Shown piece after piece: positions 44,762-53,429 of a stretch of DNA of 64,000 nucleotides (the stretch's first letter is position 1; every line of letters starts with the position of its first letter). The notes below the pieces were generated by a model. The model did not search any database. It was not told the DNA's origin and was given only the letters and a program-made list of their open reading frames with translations. The DNA is from Blautia massiliensis (ex Durand et al. 2017). GTDB taxonomy: Bacteria > Bacillota > Clostridia > Lachnospirales > Lachnospiraceae. The stretch is from contig NZ_LN913006.1 of assembly GCF_001487165.1 (NCBI RefSeq), forward strand, positions 2,296,312 to 2,360,311. Direction: 5' to 3'. The position numbers and the translations under genes were made by a program.

Positions 44762-46180
44762 TCATTTGGCGCCGCTTCCGCGGAAAACGACCATAACTGT
44801 CTTAACCAGGATCTCTATATCCAGCTTCAGACACCATTCGGCAATGTACTTTGTGTCAAGCTCTACGACTTCCTCGAAATCCGTAATATCACTTCGACCG
44901 CTTACCTGCCACATACCGGTAAGTCCCGGCTTGATGGCCAGACGTTTGCGATGGTGAAGCTCATACTTCTCCCACTCATCCATTGTCGGCGGTCTGGTTC
45001 CTACAAGACTCATATCTCCTTTCAGAATATTCCAGAACTGTGGAAATTCATCCAGGGATGTCTTTCGGATAAAATGTCCTACTCCTTTGATGATTCGTGG
45101 ATCATCATCCATTTTGAACATCATTCCATCTTTTACGTTATTCTGTTTCATCAGTTCTTTTTTGCGTTCTTCTGCATCCATATACATGGAGCGGAATTTA
45201 TAGATCTTGAACGGACGACCGTTCTTTCCCATGCGGACCTGTGAGAAAAATGCAGGACCCGGAGATTTGATCTTAATGGCCGGAACCAGAAAGATTGCTG
45301 CGATTCCTGTAAAAAGACAACCTACCAGACCGCCTGCGATATCCATAGCTCGTTTCACAAACATCTGGCGCGGTGTCACAATGTGGATACTGCTGGAAAG
45401 CACAGTGTATCCGCCAAGTTCCTCCACCACCTGGTTCTTGCCAAGGGATTTCATAGTTGCCAGTCTCATATGGATGACAACTCCCATTGCAGAGCAATCC
45501 TTGATCATCTGCTCCGGGATCGGGATTTCCTTAGGCACTGCAAAAAATACTTCATCGATCCAGTTCTTATGGATATAGGAGATCATATCCTCCTTTCCGG
45601 CTACTACCGGCACTCCACAGACGGATGCTCCCTTCTTGTCACAATCCATAAAAGCAATTCCTGCCAGATGATAGGTTCCGTAATTATTCTTGCGGATGGT
45701 TTCCACCACATTGTCTGCATTTTCACTGACTGTAACGATCAGCAGGGATCGCTTCTCGCTTTCTTCGTATCTGTGATCCTTCAGGAATTTCTTCAATGCC
45801 TGTCTGCCGCAGTAGCTGAAGCAGATATAAAGTACATAGGTGATCAGCAGGATCATTCTGGAATAATTGTTTCCAATTCTTAAAAGAAACATATATGCCA
45901 GGACCAGAAGACAGACCAGTGTACACTGTTCAAAGGTTTTCTTCAGTTCCACCAGCATTCCTCTTCGCAGAACTCCACTGAAGCTTTCATTAAAAAATGT
46001 GACCATCAGCTGGATAAGAAACATCACCACTGCCACATTTCGATACAGCTCTGTCTCGTATGGCTGATCGATCCCGTTTCGGATCCAGTATGCAAGTACA
46101 AACGCAAGCTGCAGACACAACATATCGCAAATCGTAAAATCGGCATGTTTTACCCAACTGCTGTTTTCTTTTTGATACAT
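44762..46180 (-). CDS. Exopolysaccharide polyprenyl-glycosylphosphotransferase (WbaP/CpsE type)
   Basis: 472 residues. Four or five N-terminal helices (about 15-135) and a central CoA-binding-like domain (SLLIVTVSENADNVVETIRK) come first. The C-terminal catalytic domain has KRAMDIAGGLVGCLFTGIAA, FFSQVRMGKNGRPFKIYKFR, TSLDEFPQFWNILKGDMSLV and GTRPPT, then GLTGMWQVSGRSDITDFEEV. It starts repeat-unit assembly by moving a hexose-1-phosphate to undecaprenyl phosphate. It follows the CpsB/C/D regulators and Ig-like protein gene, as in many Lachnospiraceae loci. Confidence 0.93.
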   Translation of the reverse strand: MYQKENSSWVKHADFTICDMLCLQLAFVLAYWIRNGIDQPYETELYRNVAVVMFLIQLMVTFFNESFSGVLRRGMLVELKKTFEQCTLVCLLVLAYMFLLRIGNNYSRMILLITYVLYICFSYCGRQALKKFLKDHRYEESEKRSLLIVTVSENADNVVETIRKNNYGTYHLAGIAFMDCDKKGASVCGVPVVAGKEDMISYIHKNWIDEVFFAVPKEIPIPEQMIKDCSAMGVVIHMRLATMKSLGKNQVVEELGGYTVLSSSIHIVTPRQMFVKRAMDIAGGLVGCLFTGIAAIFLVPAIKIKSPGPAFFSQVRMGKNGRPFKIYKFRSMYMDAEERKKELMKQNNVKDGMMFKMDDDPRIIKGVGHFIRKTSLDEFPQFWNILKGDMSLVGTRPPTMDEWEKYELHHRKRLAIKPGLTGMWQVSGRSDITDFEEVVELDTKYIAEWCLKLDIEILVKTVMVVFRGSGAK

Positions 46181-46225
46181 ATTCTTTTCTACGCCTTCCC
46201 TCGCTTACATTTTTTGTTGCTTTTA

Positions 46226-46261
46226 TCCCCTCTCCGGTATCTCAGGCACCTGGAGAGGGGA
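46226..46261 (-). promoter_or_regulatory. Hairpin between the Ig-like gene and wbaP-like gene
   Basis: TCCCCTCTCC and GGAGAGGGGA pair perfectly over 10 bp with a 16-base loop, just after the Ig-like gene stop. The following GATAAAAGC lacks a T run. It probably protects the 3' end of the upstream part of the transcript or attenuates it. Confidence 0.5.
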
Positions 46262-46267
46262 TGATAT

Positions 46268-47062
46268 TTATTTCACAACAATGGTAAGTACGGCTCCGTT
46301 GGAGCTGTTTCCACTGTTGTCTACTACATAATATGTAAGCTCGTAAGTTCCCGGTGCAGCTGTATTTACATCACCGGTGATCTGAATCCTTTTGAAAAGA
46401 TCACTGGTTGACTCTGTATCATCCTGGATATCCTTTACATAGCTTAATTTATCCAGCGTAGTTCCTACCGGTACCTCTACGTAATATGTAGTCAGATACA
46501 TCTTTGGATCCTGCGGAGAAAGCTGCTCGATCTTGTCTTCCTGTGTCTTCTGCGCCTGTTCCTCCGGAGTCAGTTCTCCTTCTGCGGAATCTCCGCTTTC
46601 AGCATCTGTGCTGTCTGCTTCTGTCCCATCCTGCATATCTGTCTCTTCTGCAGGCTCTGTGGTATCTGTGGAATCTCCGTCCTCTGTGAGACCGTCATTA
46701 TCGATCAGTCCCAGCTGCGGATTTTCGGCACTGCCGTCCTGAGCTTCCATGGTAAATTCTTTTTTTGTTACATTGTTGTTTTTGTCCTTTGCAACAAAGA
46801 TAACAGAAACCTGTTTTCCGTCATTCTTCGGATATATGGTTTCTACGGTAAGAGACTCTGTAACATCTCCATCTCTGTCATCCTGTGCCTTTACATCCTT
46901 CAGAAGATCCTCTTCTGTCATATCGGATGTATAATTCGTATCTTTTCCCTCTTCAAATGTGATCTTCGGTCCTTCATTATCCTCGGAGCTCTTCATGTAT
47001 ACTACACCGGCTCCCATACCAAGGCAGATGACCACTAATAAAAACACAAAAAATTTCTTCAT
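46268..47062 (-). CDS. Secreted Ig-like (DUF5011-type) surface protein of the capsule operon
   Basis: 264 residues. A signal-anchor (MKKFFVFLLVVICLGMGAGV) is followed by a first Ig-like repeat (about 30-115, VKAQDDRDGDVTESLTVETI, as in DUF5011/HYR modules). A very acidic Thr/Glu/Asp/Ser linker (about 120-175) leads to a second Ig-like domain ending APGTYELTYYVVDNSGNSSN and GAVLTIVVK. No LPXTG motif is present, so it is likely held by its N-terminal helix. The ATG at 47062 is preferred over an upstream GTG because GGGAG is placed before it. It lies between the CpsC and WbaP-like genes, pointing to a role in export or assembly of the polymer. Confidence 0.75.
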   Translation of the reverse strand: MKKFFVFLLVVICLGMGAGVVYMKSSEDNEGPKITFEEGKDTNYTSDMTEEDLLKDVKAQDDRDGDVTESLTVETIYPKNDGKQVSVIFVAKDKNNNVTKKEFTMEAQDGSAENPQLGLIDNDGLTEDGDSTDTTEPAEETDMQDGTEADSTDAESGDSAEGELTPEEQAQKTQEDKIEQLSPQDPKMYLTTYYVEVPVGTTLDKLSYVKDIQDDTESTSDLFKRIQITGDVNTAAPGTYELTYYVVDNSGNSSNGAVLTIVVK

Positions 47063-47113
47063 ATTTTTGCTGCTCCCGGCCTTTCCCAACACTTTGATCC
47101 GTTGTTGTTATTT

Positions 47114-47848
47114 TTATGCGTGACGTTTCTTTTTCTTTTTGGATTTCTTGCCCATTTTGGAAGAGTATGGGATTGTACCAAGTACGCTTAATCCAAGATA
47201 TTTCTCTACGTCTTCCGGTGTCTTTACAGTATCGTTTGTCAGATATACGATGATCACAACAGCTGCTGCCAGAAGGATACCCAGAAGTCCGCCGATCACA
47301 CCGTTTTTCGGTACGCTTGGGCTTGATGGCTCATCCGGGATGTTTGCTGTCTCTACCACATTTACTGCCTTGATATCCATAACCTGCTGGATATGCTTGG
47401 AAGCAATATCTCTTACTGCGTTTGCGATCTCTGCCGCTGTATAAGGATCGGTATCTGTAACTGTGATGGATACTACTCGTGTATCCGTTGGTGTATCTAC
47501 GGAAAGCTTCTTAAGAAGCTTCTCATGTGTCATATCCAGTTTCAGCTGTGCGATCACACCCTCAGTAACTGTACGGCTCTTGATCAGCTCCGCATAGTCC
47601 TTGGTCAGTGATGTACTTGTCTGGATATCCTGATTGGTCAGTGTGCTGCTGTCCTGCTTGGACAGTACCACGATCTTGGTTGTGGATTCATACTTCGGTG
47701 TGATCAGAAGCATGGTTCCCATAACAGCTGCCAGGCAGAAAACAATACCGGATAAAATGATAACACCCAGCTTGCTCAGTAACAGGTGAAATACCTCACC
47801 AAGATCGATCTCTACTTCGTCGTTGTTGTTAACAGTCTGATTTTCCAT
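47114..47848 (-). CDS. Capsule chain-length/tyrosine-kinase modulator (Wzz/CpsC/YveK type)
   Basis: 244 residues with the two-helix Wzz topology: helix 1 at about 30-52 (LGVIILSGIVFCLAAVMGTM), an extracytoplasmic domain, the proline-rich motif EPSSPSVPKNGVIGG, helix 2 at about 187-207, and a basic lysine-rich tail (KMGKKSKKKKKRHA). It would activate the CpsD kinase through its cytosolic tail and set polymer length. It is 12 bases downstream of the phosphatase gene in the conserved kinase-phosphatase-modulator order. Confidence 0.92.
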   Translation of the reverse strand: MENQTVNNNDEVEIDLGEVFHLLLSKLGVIILSGIVFCLAAVMGTMLLITPKYESTTKIVVLSKQDSSTLTNQDIQTSTSLTKDYAELIKSRTVTEGVIAQLKLDMTHEKLLKKLSVDTPTDTRVVSITVTDTDPYTAAEIANAVRDIASKHIQQVMDIKAVNVVETANIPDEPSSPSVPKNGVIGGLLGILLAAAVVIIVYLTNDTVKTPEDVEKYLGLSVLGTIPYSSKMGKKSKKKKKRHA

Positions 47849-47860
47849 TTCTTTTCTCCA

Positions 47861-48577
47861 TTACCCTGTGATTTTCCGGGGATTTTTGATAAAGATCTTC
47901 TTTACATATTCGCTCCCCATTGTTTTTTCCATTTTGGCGACACATTTGCCGATCTCCGGGATACGCTCCGTCTTACGGTGTCCGTCAGAACCGACAAAAT
48001 CCAGAAGCCCATGCTTCATGACTTTCCGTGCAAAGGTTTTTGCTCCGAATCCGTCCTGACCGCTGATGGTATCTGCGTTGACCTGGATATGTGCTCCCAT
48101 ATCCTTCAGCTCTGTCAAAAATCCAATATCGTTCCGGGTAGCCTTATAACGTTCCACATGAGCGATGATCGGGATAAAACCATTCATCAGAAGACTTCTG
48201 ACCCGTTCTTCAATATAATTTTTCTCATCTCCGTTGCTGAATTCCACAAGCACATATCTGGAACCTGCAAGGGTAAGCCGCCGTCCCTTCTTAAGGCATT
48301 CCACCATATCCATACTGGAATGGAGTTCACAGCCCAGATAAAGTCTCATGCCTTCATCACCAATATTCATGGCTGCTCTACGCAGCTGCATGAACTGTCT
48401 TGTCACAATGTTCATATGCGGCTCAAACATATCGTACCGGAAATGTGGTGTCAGGATCACATGACGTACGCCCTCCTGATACTCCTTGTTGAGCATCCAG
48501 AGTGATTCTTCCATGTTTCTTGCACCGTCATCCACCCCGGGGAGGATATGACAATGAATATCATAAAGTCCCTTCAT
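47861..48577 (-). CDS. CpsB/CapC-type tyrosine phosphatase (PHP family)
   Basis: 238 residues with the PHP metal-binding motifs: YDIHCHILPGVDDGA at the N-terminus, HVILTPHFRYDMFEPH, the central GCELHSSMDM, IIAHVERYKA, and near the C-terminus FVGSDGHRKTERIPE. It is a manganese-dependent phosphatase that dephosphorylates the tyrosine cluster of the CpsD kinase, allowing the phosphorylation cycle that controls capsule output. It lies 36 bases after the kinase gene. Confidence 0.94.
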   Translation of the reverse strand: MKGLYDIHCHILPGVDDGARNMEESLWMLNKEYQEGVRHVILTPHFRYDMFEPHMNIVTRQFMQLRRAAMNIGDEGMRLYLGCELHSSMDMVECLKKGRRLTLAGSRYVLVEFSNGDEKNYIEERVRSLLMNGFIPIIAHVERYKATRNDIGFLTELKDMGAHIQVNADTISGQDGFGAKTFARKVMKHGLLDFVGSDGHRKTERIPEIGKCVAKMEKTMGSEYVKKIFIKNPRKITG

Positions 48578-48613
48578 TAAAATAACCCACTCATTTCTGT
48601 TGTCAATGTTTTT

Positions 48614-49339
48614 TTATTTACTGCTGCTCTCACCATAATCTCCGTAGGAACCATACTTACCGTACTTGCCGTATTTACCATACTTGCCATAGTGACCGTA
48701 ATTGCCGGCCTTGCTGTAGTCCACCTTGTTCAGGATGGTTCCCAGGATCGGGCAGTTGCTCTTGGCAAGCTGATCTCTTACTTCCTGTACAAAACGGTAG
48801 CTGATGGTACCGGATTCAACGACGATTACAGATCCGTCGCAGGAATCTGCTATGATAGCACTGTCGATGATCAGTCCAAGCGGCGGTGTATCTACAATAA
48901 CGTAATCATAAACATCTCTTACCACGCGGATCATATCCTTGAAGAGTCTGTTTCCGAGAAGCTCTGCCGGGTTCGGAGGTACGATACCGGAGAAGATAAT
49001 ATGGAACTTCGGAAGTGTAGTGGCACAGATCACGTCAGAAAGCTTGGCCTGCTTGGAAAGATAATGAGCAAGTCCCATTACCTCCTGGTCTACTGTCACA
49101 CGTCCCATCAAAACGGATTTACGCAGATCGGCATCGATCAGAAGCACTGATTTGCCGCTCTCAGCAAGAGAGGCAGCAAGATTAAATGCCACACTGCTCT
49201 TTCCCTCATTAGGAGTACAGCTGGTAAGTGCGATCACTTTCTTATCTGCTCCGCAGAACTGGATATTTGTTCGCAGAGCTTTATAAGCCTCATCCATCTG
49301 GTGATCAGACTTCCAGTTGCTCAGTTTAACTTTAATCAT
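48614..49339 (-). CDS. CpsD/CapB-type bacterial tyrosine kinase
   Basis: 241 residues. The P-loop is SCTPNEGKSSVAFNLAASLA, Walker A' is VLLIDADLRKSVLMG, and Walker B is DYVIVDTPPLGLIIDS. The C-terminus is a run of eight Tyr-Gly-X triplets (YGH, YGK x4, YGS, YGD, YGE), an unusually regular autophosphorylation cluster. It is the first gene of the capsule locus, behind a promoter at about 49410-49438. It acts with CpsC at the membrane and is reset by CpsB. Confidence 0.94.
   Translation of the reverse strand: MIKVKLSNWKSDHQMDEAYKALRTNIQFCGADKKVIALTSCTPNEGKSSVAFNLAASLAESGKSVLLIDADLRKSVLMGRVTVDQEVMGLAHYLSKQAKLSDVICATTLPKFHIIFSGIVPPNPAELLGNRLFKDMIRVVRDVYDYVIVDTPPLGLIIDSAIIADSCDGSVIVVESGTISYRFVQEVRDQLAKSNCPILGTILNKVDYSKAGNYGHYGKYGKYGKYGKYGSYGDYGESSSK
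48629..48700 (-). repeat. 9-bp coding tandem repeat, tyrosine tail of CpsD
   Basis: Eight consecutive 9-base units TAY-GGN-NNN encode the Tyr-Gly-X tail of the kinase. Four units are Tyr-Gly-Lys with synonymous variation (TAC/TAT, GGC/GGT, AAG/AAA), so the copy number is old rather than freshly expanded. Confidence 0.85.
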
Positions 49340-49638
49340 AATTCCTTTTCACCTTTACCTTTATGTTCTATCTGATGACAGTCTTGCCCTTTGGGCATGT
49401 CTATAGGTTATTATACAATCCCATTTTCTAATACGCAAGTTCTTTATTCGACAGAAAAGCCGTTAAATATGTACAATTTGCCTAATTTTTATTATTTTTT
49501 ATTCCCCGGCCCAGAAACAGGATAGATTATTTTTATTCCCTGTGTTAAAATAAACCCACGGCAATGAGTGCAGCGGTTACAGGAGGAGCCCTATTTTTTG
49601 CCAACCGTGATTGGCTGCCATAAGGAGGATATAAACAT
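49340..49638. other. Divergent intergenic region between cpsD and the methyltransferase gene
   Basis: About 300 bases. The left part holds the capsule promoter and a short GCCC-AAA-GGGC palindrome in its leader. The right part holds the leader of the methyltransferase gene, with a candidate extended -10 (TGTTAAAAT near 49540) and an AAGGAGG ribosome site. No gene and no recognisable SAM or cobalamin riboswitch is seen. Confidence 0.6.
49410..49438 (-). promoter_or_regulatory. Promoter of the capsule operon
   Basis: Minus-strand TTGCGT (49438-49433), an exact 17-base spacer and a consensus TATAAT (49415-49410). The leader to cpsD is about 65 bases. Confidence 0.75.
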
Positions 49639-50517
49639 ATGACAAAACAGGAATTTCAGAAACTGACCGAAGATCATGTCCTGCTGCTGGATGGTGCTAC
49701 CGGCTCCAACCTGATGAAGGCCGGCATGCCGCGTGGTGTCTGCACAGAGAGCTGGGTGCTTGAGCACAAGGATGTGATCCAGTCTCTGCAGAAGGCATAC
49801 ATCGAGGCGGGAAGCCATATCATCTATGCGCCTACCTTCGGAGGAAACCGCATTAACCTCACTATGCACGGACTGGAGGATCAGATTGAACAGATCAATC
49901 ATACCCTGGCAGGCTATTCAAAGGAGATCGCACCGGAGGGTGTTTTCGTAGCAGGTGATATCACCACCACAGGCAAGATGATGGCACCGGCCGGTGACAT
50001 GACTTACGAAAAAGCCTTCGAAGTCTATCAGGAACAGATCGGCTATCTCCGTGATGCAGGTGTGGACCTGATCGTAGCGGAAACCATGATCAATATCGAG
50101 GAGACACTGGCTGCTGTAGACGCCTGCCAGAGTGTCTGCGAGCTTCCTATCATCTGTACCGTGACTGTAGAAGCAGACGGAAGTATCTTCAGCGGCGGAA
50201 ATGCCATAGAGGCTGCCATGTCCCTGGAAGCTGCAGGTGCAGACGCTGTCGGCATCAACTGCTCGGTTGGCCCGGACCAGCTGGTATCGGTTATCCGCAA
50301 TATCAAAGAAAACGTTTCCATTCCGGTCATTGCCAAACCCAATGCGGGAATGCCCCAGATCGATGATCTTGGAAATGCAGTTTACAGCATGACCCCTGCG
50401 GATTTTGCAGGTTATATGAAGGTGCTGGTGGACAACGGTGCTTCCGTGATCGGCGGATGCTGTGGTACCACACCGGAGTTTATTTCGGAAACCGCCCAGG
50501 TGCTTGGACTTCGATAA
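49639..50517 (+). CDS. Homocysteine S-methyltransferase family protein
   Basis: 292 residues forming one Hcy-binding barrel (PF02574), like the N-terminal module of MetH: LLLDGATGSNLMKAGMPRGV, IIYAPTFGGNRI, and the zinc cysteines in GINCSVGPDQL and VIGGCCGTTPEF. It has no pterin, cobalamin or activation domains. It would transfer a methyl group to homocysteine, either with a separate corrinoid/folate partner or from a betaine/S-methylmethionine donor; none is nearby. It is monocistronic, with AAGGAGG before the ATG and a convergent terminator after it. Confidence 0.92.
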   Translation: MTKQEFQKLTEDHVLLLDGATGSNLMKAGMPRGVCTESWVLEHKDVIQSLQKAYIEAGSHIIYAPTFGGNRINLTMHGLEDQIEQINHTLAGYSKEIAPEGVFVAGDITTTGKMMAPAGDMTYEKAFEVYQEQIGYLRDAGVDLIVAETMINIEETLAAVDACQSVCELPIICTVTVEADGSIFSGGNAIEAAMSLEAAGADAVGINCSVGPDQLVSVIRNIKENVSIPVIAKPNAGMPQIDDLGNAVYSMTPADFAGYMKVLVDNGASVIGGCCGTTPEFISETAQVLGLR

Positions 50518-50595
50518 CTTTAACCGGAACAGATATGCTTCCACGCACTGCTTCAATTTAGAACAGCAATAAGCCGTGAGTGAAAGATTCCGTCA

Positions 50596-50660
50596 AAAAA
50601 ATCCTGAGGATCCTATGTGAGATATCAACAGATAGCAACATAGAAATTCTCAGGATTTTT
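50596..50660. terminator. Bidirectional terminator between the methyltransferase gene and ptsI
   Basis: AAAAATCCTGAG and CTCAGGATTTTT pair as the base of a long hairpin with further pairing inside, ending in T runs on both strands. The two genes converge on it. Confidence 0.8.
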
Positions 50661-50673
50661 ATTTTTCCGGATA

Positions 50674-52326
50674 TTATTTCTCTTTTACTGCTTCTTCCGG
50701 CCGGTTTGCCTCATCCGCATAGGAGCTGCGGATCGCTTTTCGCACTGGAAGTACACAGGCAGGAACAACGGAAAGGCCGTCCACTCCCATCTGGATAAAA
50801 GCTTCTGTAAGATTGGAATCTGCTGCCAGCTCTCCGCATATGTAAACTTCACATCCTGACTTATGTCCTGCCTCTGTTACCATGCGGATCATCTTTACAA
50901 GCGCTGGATGATGATCGTTGTATTTATCCTTCAAAAGAAGATTCTGCCGGTCCATAGCCAGGGTATACTGGGTCAGGTCATTGGTTCCAAGGCTCAGAAA
51001 ATCCACACGTTTTCCAAGTTCTTCACTGATCATGACCGCTGCCGGTGTTTCGATCATAATTCCGGTACGGATGTTTTTGTAAGGAATGTTCTTCTCATCC
51101 AGGCCCTTTTTTACCTCACGGATCAGCTTCTCGATCTCATCCAGTTCATCCTCGGACGTGATCATCGGATACATCAGGTTGATATTTCCATAGGCACTTG
51201 CACGGTAAATAGCCCGAAGCTGCGCTTTAAACATTTTTTTGCGATCAAGGCAGAGGCGGATGCCGCGGTTTCCCATCATAGGATTGACCTCATCAGGAAT
51301 TGCCATATATTCTGCCTGACGGTCTGCCCCCAGGTCCACGGTACGGATCACTGCCGGACGTTCATCCATATCCTCGGCTACTTTTTTATAGGCACGGAAC
51401 AGCTCATTCTCTCTTGGATAATTCTCTCTTCCGAGATACTGGAATTCACTTCGAAGAAGGCCGATACCTGCTGCTCCGTAATAAAGAACCGTATTCAGAT
51501 CATCCAGATTTCCGATGTTTGCCAGAAGCTTGATCTCCTTGCCATCGGCTGTGATATCCTTCTGGTTCCGAAGTCTCAAAAGTTCTTCCCGCTCTTCCTT
51601 ATCTGCTGCATGACGGATCTCATATTCCTTAAGAAGCTCCGGCTCCGGATCGATATACAGTGTTCCTGTATACCCATCTACAATAGCCATATGGCCATCC
51701 CATTCTTTCTGTATCTCCACCTCGACCAGGGTGGGGACTTCCATGGATTTTGCCATGATCGATACATGGGAAATAACAGACCCCTGATGCATGACTACCG
51801 CCAGAAGACTGGCTTTGTTCATCTCCAGAAGTTCATTGGGGGAAAGCTGCTCTGCTGCAAGGATCACCGGCTCATCTCCCAGATTGATCCGTGCATGGGA
51901 GCCACCCATGGCGCCGATCAGCAGCTCGGAAATCTCCCTGATATTTTCGATCTGTTCTTTGACAGCCTCGTCCTCCAGCTTGCGGAACACATTTGCAAGC
52001 TCATCCCTGGTTGTCTGGACTGCGTAAGCTGCACTGACCTTTTCTGTCGTGATCATGCTTTCCACGGCCCGCTGGAAGCTTCCGCCACTTAAGAGCTTCA
52101 GCTGACGTTTCAAGGTCAGCTCCTGCTCTTTGGGGAGGGGTGCTCCGTTTTTATACATATGCTGGATCTGGTTCTTTACCGCTGTTCTTGCATTATCCAG
52201 ACGATCCAGCTCCTTTTTTACATTGTCTACCATGGACTGACGGATCTGATATTCGCCTCTGTGGTAATACAGTATTTTTCCAATGGCTATTCCGGAAAAA
52301 GCGGATGTGCCTTTGTATATCTCCAC
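50674..52326 (-). CDS. ptsI: PTS Enzyme I-like phosphoenolpyruvate-protein phosphotransferase
   Basis: 550 residues in Enzyme I order: N-terminal HPr-binding helices, the phosphohistidine domain with SVISHVSIMAKSMEVPTLVE, then the PEP barrel with LLRSEFQYLGRE, NPMMGNRGIRLCLDRK, SLGTNDLTQYTLAMDRQN and the C-terminal cysteine in CEVYICGELAADSN. The histidine loop (GSVISH) departs from the usual GGRTSH of housekeeping EI, and the C-terminus is short. It is the last gene of the polyamine-type ABC operon, 29 bases after the binding-protein gene, an unusual place. It may be a specialised EI; no HPr gene is nearby. Confidence 0.85.
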   Translation of the reverse strand: MEIYKGTSAFSGIAIGKILYYHRGEYQIRQSMVDNVKKELDRLDNARTAVKNQIQHMYKNGAPLPKEQELTLKRQLKLLSGGSFQRAVESMITTEKVSAAYAVQTTRDELANVFRKLEDEAVKEQIENIREISELLIGAMGGSHARINLGDEPVILAAEQLSPNELLEMNKASLLAVVMHQGSVISHVSIMAKSMEVPTLVEVEIQKEWDGHMAIVDGYTGTLYIDPEPELLKEYEIRHAADKEEREELLRLRNQKDITADGKEIKLLANIGNLDDLNTVLYYGAAGIGLLRSEFQYLGRENYPRENELFRAYKKVAEDMDERPAVIRTVDLGADRQAEYMAIPDEVNPMMGNRGIRLCLDRKKMFKAQLRAIYRASAYGNINLMYPMITSEDELDEIEKLIREVKKGLDEKNIPYKNIRTGIMIETPAAVMISEELGKRVDFLSLGTNDLTQYTLAMDRQNLLLKDKYNDHHPALVKMIRMVTEAGHKSGCEVYICGELAADSNLTEAFIQMGVDGLSVVPACVLPVRKAIRSSYADEANRPEEAVKEK

Positions 52327-52355
52327 CTGAAAAACCCCCTTACTGGTCCGTCTGC

Positions 52356-53396
52356 TTAATCGCAGGCAGCTTTAAACTCTGTCCAGATCTTATTGTATTC
52401 CTGCTCTGCTTCCTGGCTTACATTCTGTACGATCTCACCCTTTGTCACGCTGTCCGGAACAACCAGGCTCTCGTCTACCAGATCATCTGCTGCCTTGTTT
52501 GTATTGTAGTATCCGATATAGTTGATGCACTGTGCAGATACTTCCGGCTCTAGGATATAATTGATAAATTCATTGGCAGCCTTCGCATTCGGTGCTTCAC
52601 TTGGCACAAACATTCCCATAATACCAAATCCAAGACCTTCCTCCGGATAAACCACCTTAAGATCCGGATTATCCTTCAGCGCCTGTGTTACCTGTGATGT
52701 ATAAAGAAATGCCACACTTGCCTCTCCGTTGAGAAGTGCATTCTGTGTATTGTCATCCTGGATCATACGAATGTTCGGTGCCAGCTCTTTCAGCTTCTCA
52801 CCGGTCTTGTCGATCACGGCTACATCTTCTTCGTTCATGCTCTCTCCCATGGAAAGCTGTGTGATGCCACAGATCACGCGGTAATTACCTACGATGGCAA
52901 TGCTGTCCTCCAGAGATTTATCCCAGAGATCCTTGTATCCTTTAATGTCGATATCTACCTGCTCCGGATCATAAACGATCAGTGGGATTCCTGCTCCGTA
53001 AGGTACTGTATATTCGTCATCCGGATCATAAAACTGTCCCTGATAAAGGGGGTTGATGTTCTTAAAATTGGAAACGGTATCCTTGTCGATCTTCTGGACA
53101 AGTCCCTCTTTTACCGCGCTGTCGATAATGTAATCATCTGCAATTACCACATCGTAATCGCCGCCCTTTGCCTGGGAAAGCTTCTCAAGCATGGTCTCAT
53201 CGGTATCAAAGTTGGAATATACCACCTTGGTCCCTGTTTCTTTTTCAAAATCATCCAGCACTTCCTGCGGAAACATTCCGTCCCATGTATAAAGTACCAG
53301 TTCATCCTTATCCTTTGCACTGACACTGACACCTGTTATCATAGATGTTCCAAGTACCGCACATAACATGATCGCTGCTGCTTTTTTTGATTTCAT
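52356..53396 (-). CDS. potD: Spermidine/putrescine-type solute-binding protein
   Basis: 346 residues of the PotD/PotF family (SBP_bac_8-like). The signal peptide MKSKKAAAIMLCAVLGTSMI and ITGVSVSA end in an ordinary signal peptidase I site with no lipobox cysteine. The mature protein has LVLYTWDGMFPQEVLDDFEK, ADDYIIDSAV and FVPSEAPNAKAANEFINYIL. A Gram-positive binding protein without a lipid anchor would be released or held by another means. It lies between the PotCD fusion gene and ptsI, so the operon has two binding domains. Confidence 0.88.
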   Translation of the reverse strand: MKSKKAAAIMLCAVLGTSMITGVSVSAKDKDELVLYTWDGMFPQEVLDDFEKETGTKVVYSNFDTDETMLEKLSQAKGGDYDVVIADDYIIDSAVKEGLVQKIDKDTVSNFKNINPLYQGQFYDPDDEYTVPYGAGIPLIVYDPEQVDIDIKGYKDLWDKSLEDSIAIVGNYRVICGITQLSMGESMNEEDVAVIDKTGEKLKELAPNIRMIQDDNTQNALLNGEASVAFLYTSQVTQALKDNPDLKVVYPEEGLGFGIMGMFVPSEAPNAKAANEFINYILEPEVSAQCINYIGYYNTNKAADDLVDESLVVPDSVTKGEIVQNVSQEAEQEYNKIWTEFKAACD

Positions 53397-53429
53397 AGAA
53401 CCTCCTTCATGTCTCTCTCTGACGTCTTG

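Noticed and set aside
49540..49638. Possible SAM or cobalamin riboswitch before the homocysteine methyltransferase gene
   Set aside because: The leader is under 100 bases and shows no SAM-box or B12-box conserved segments.
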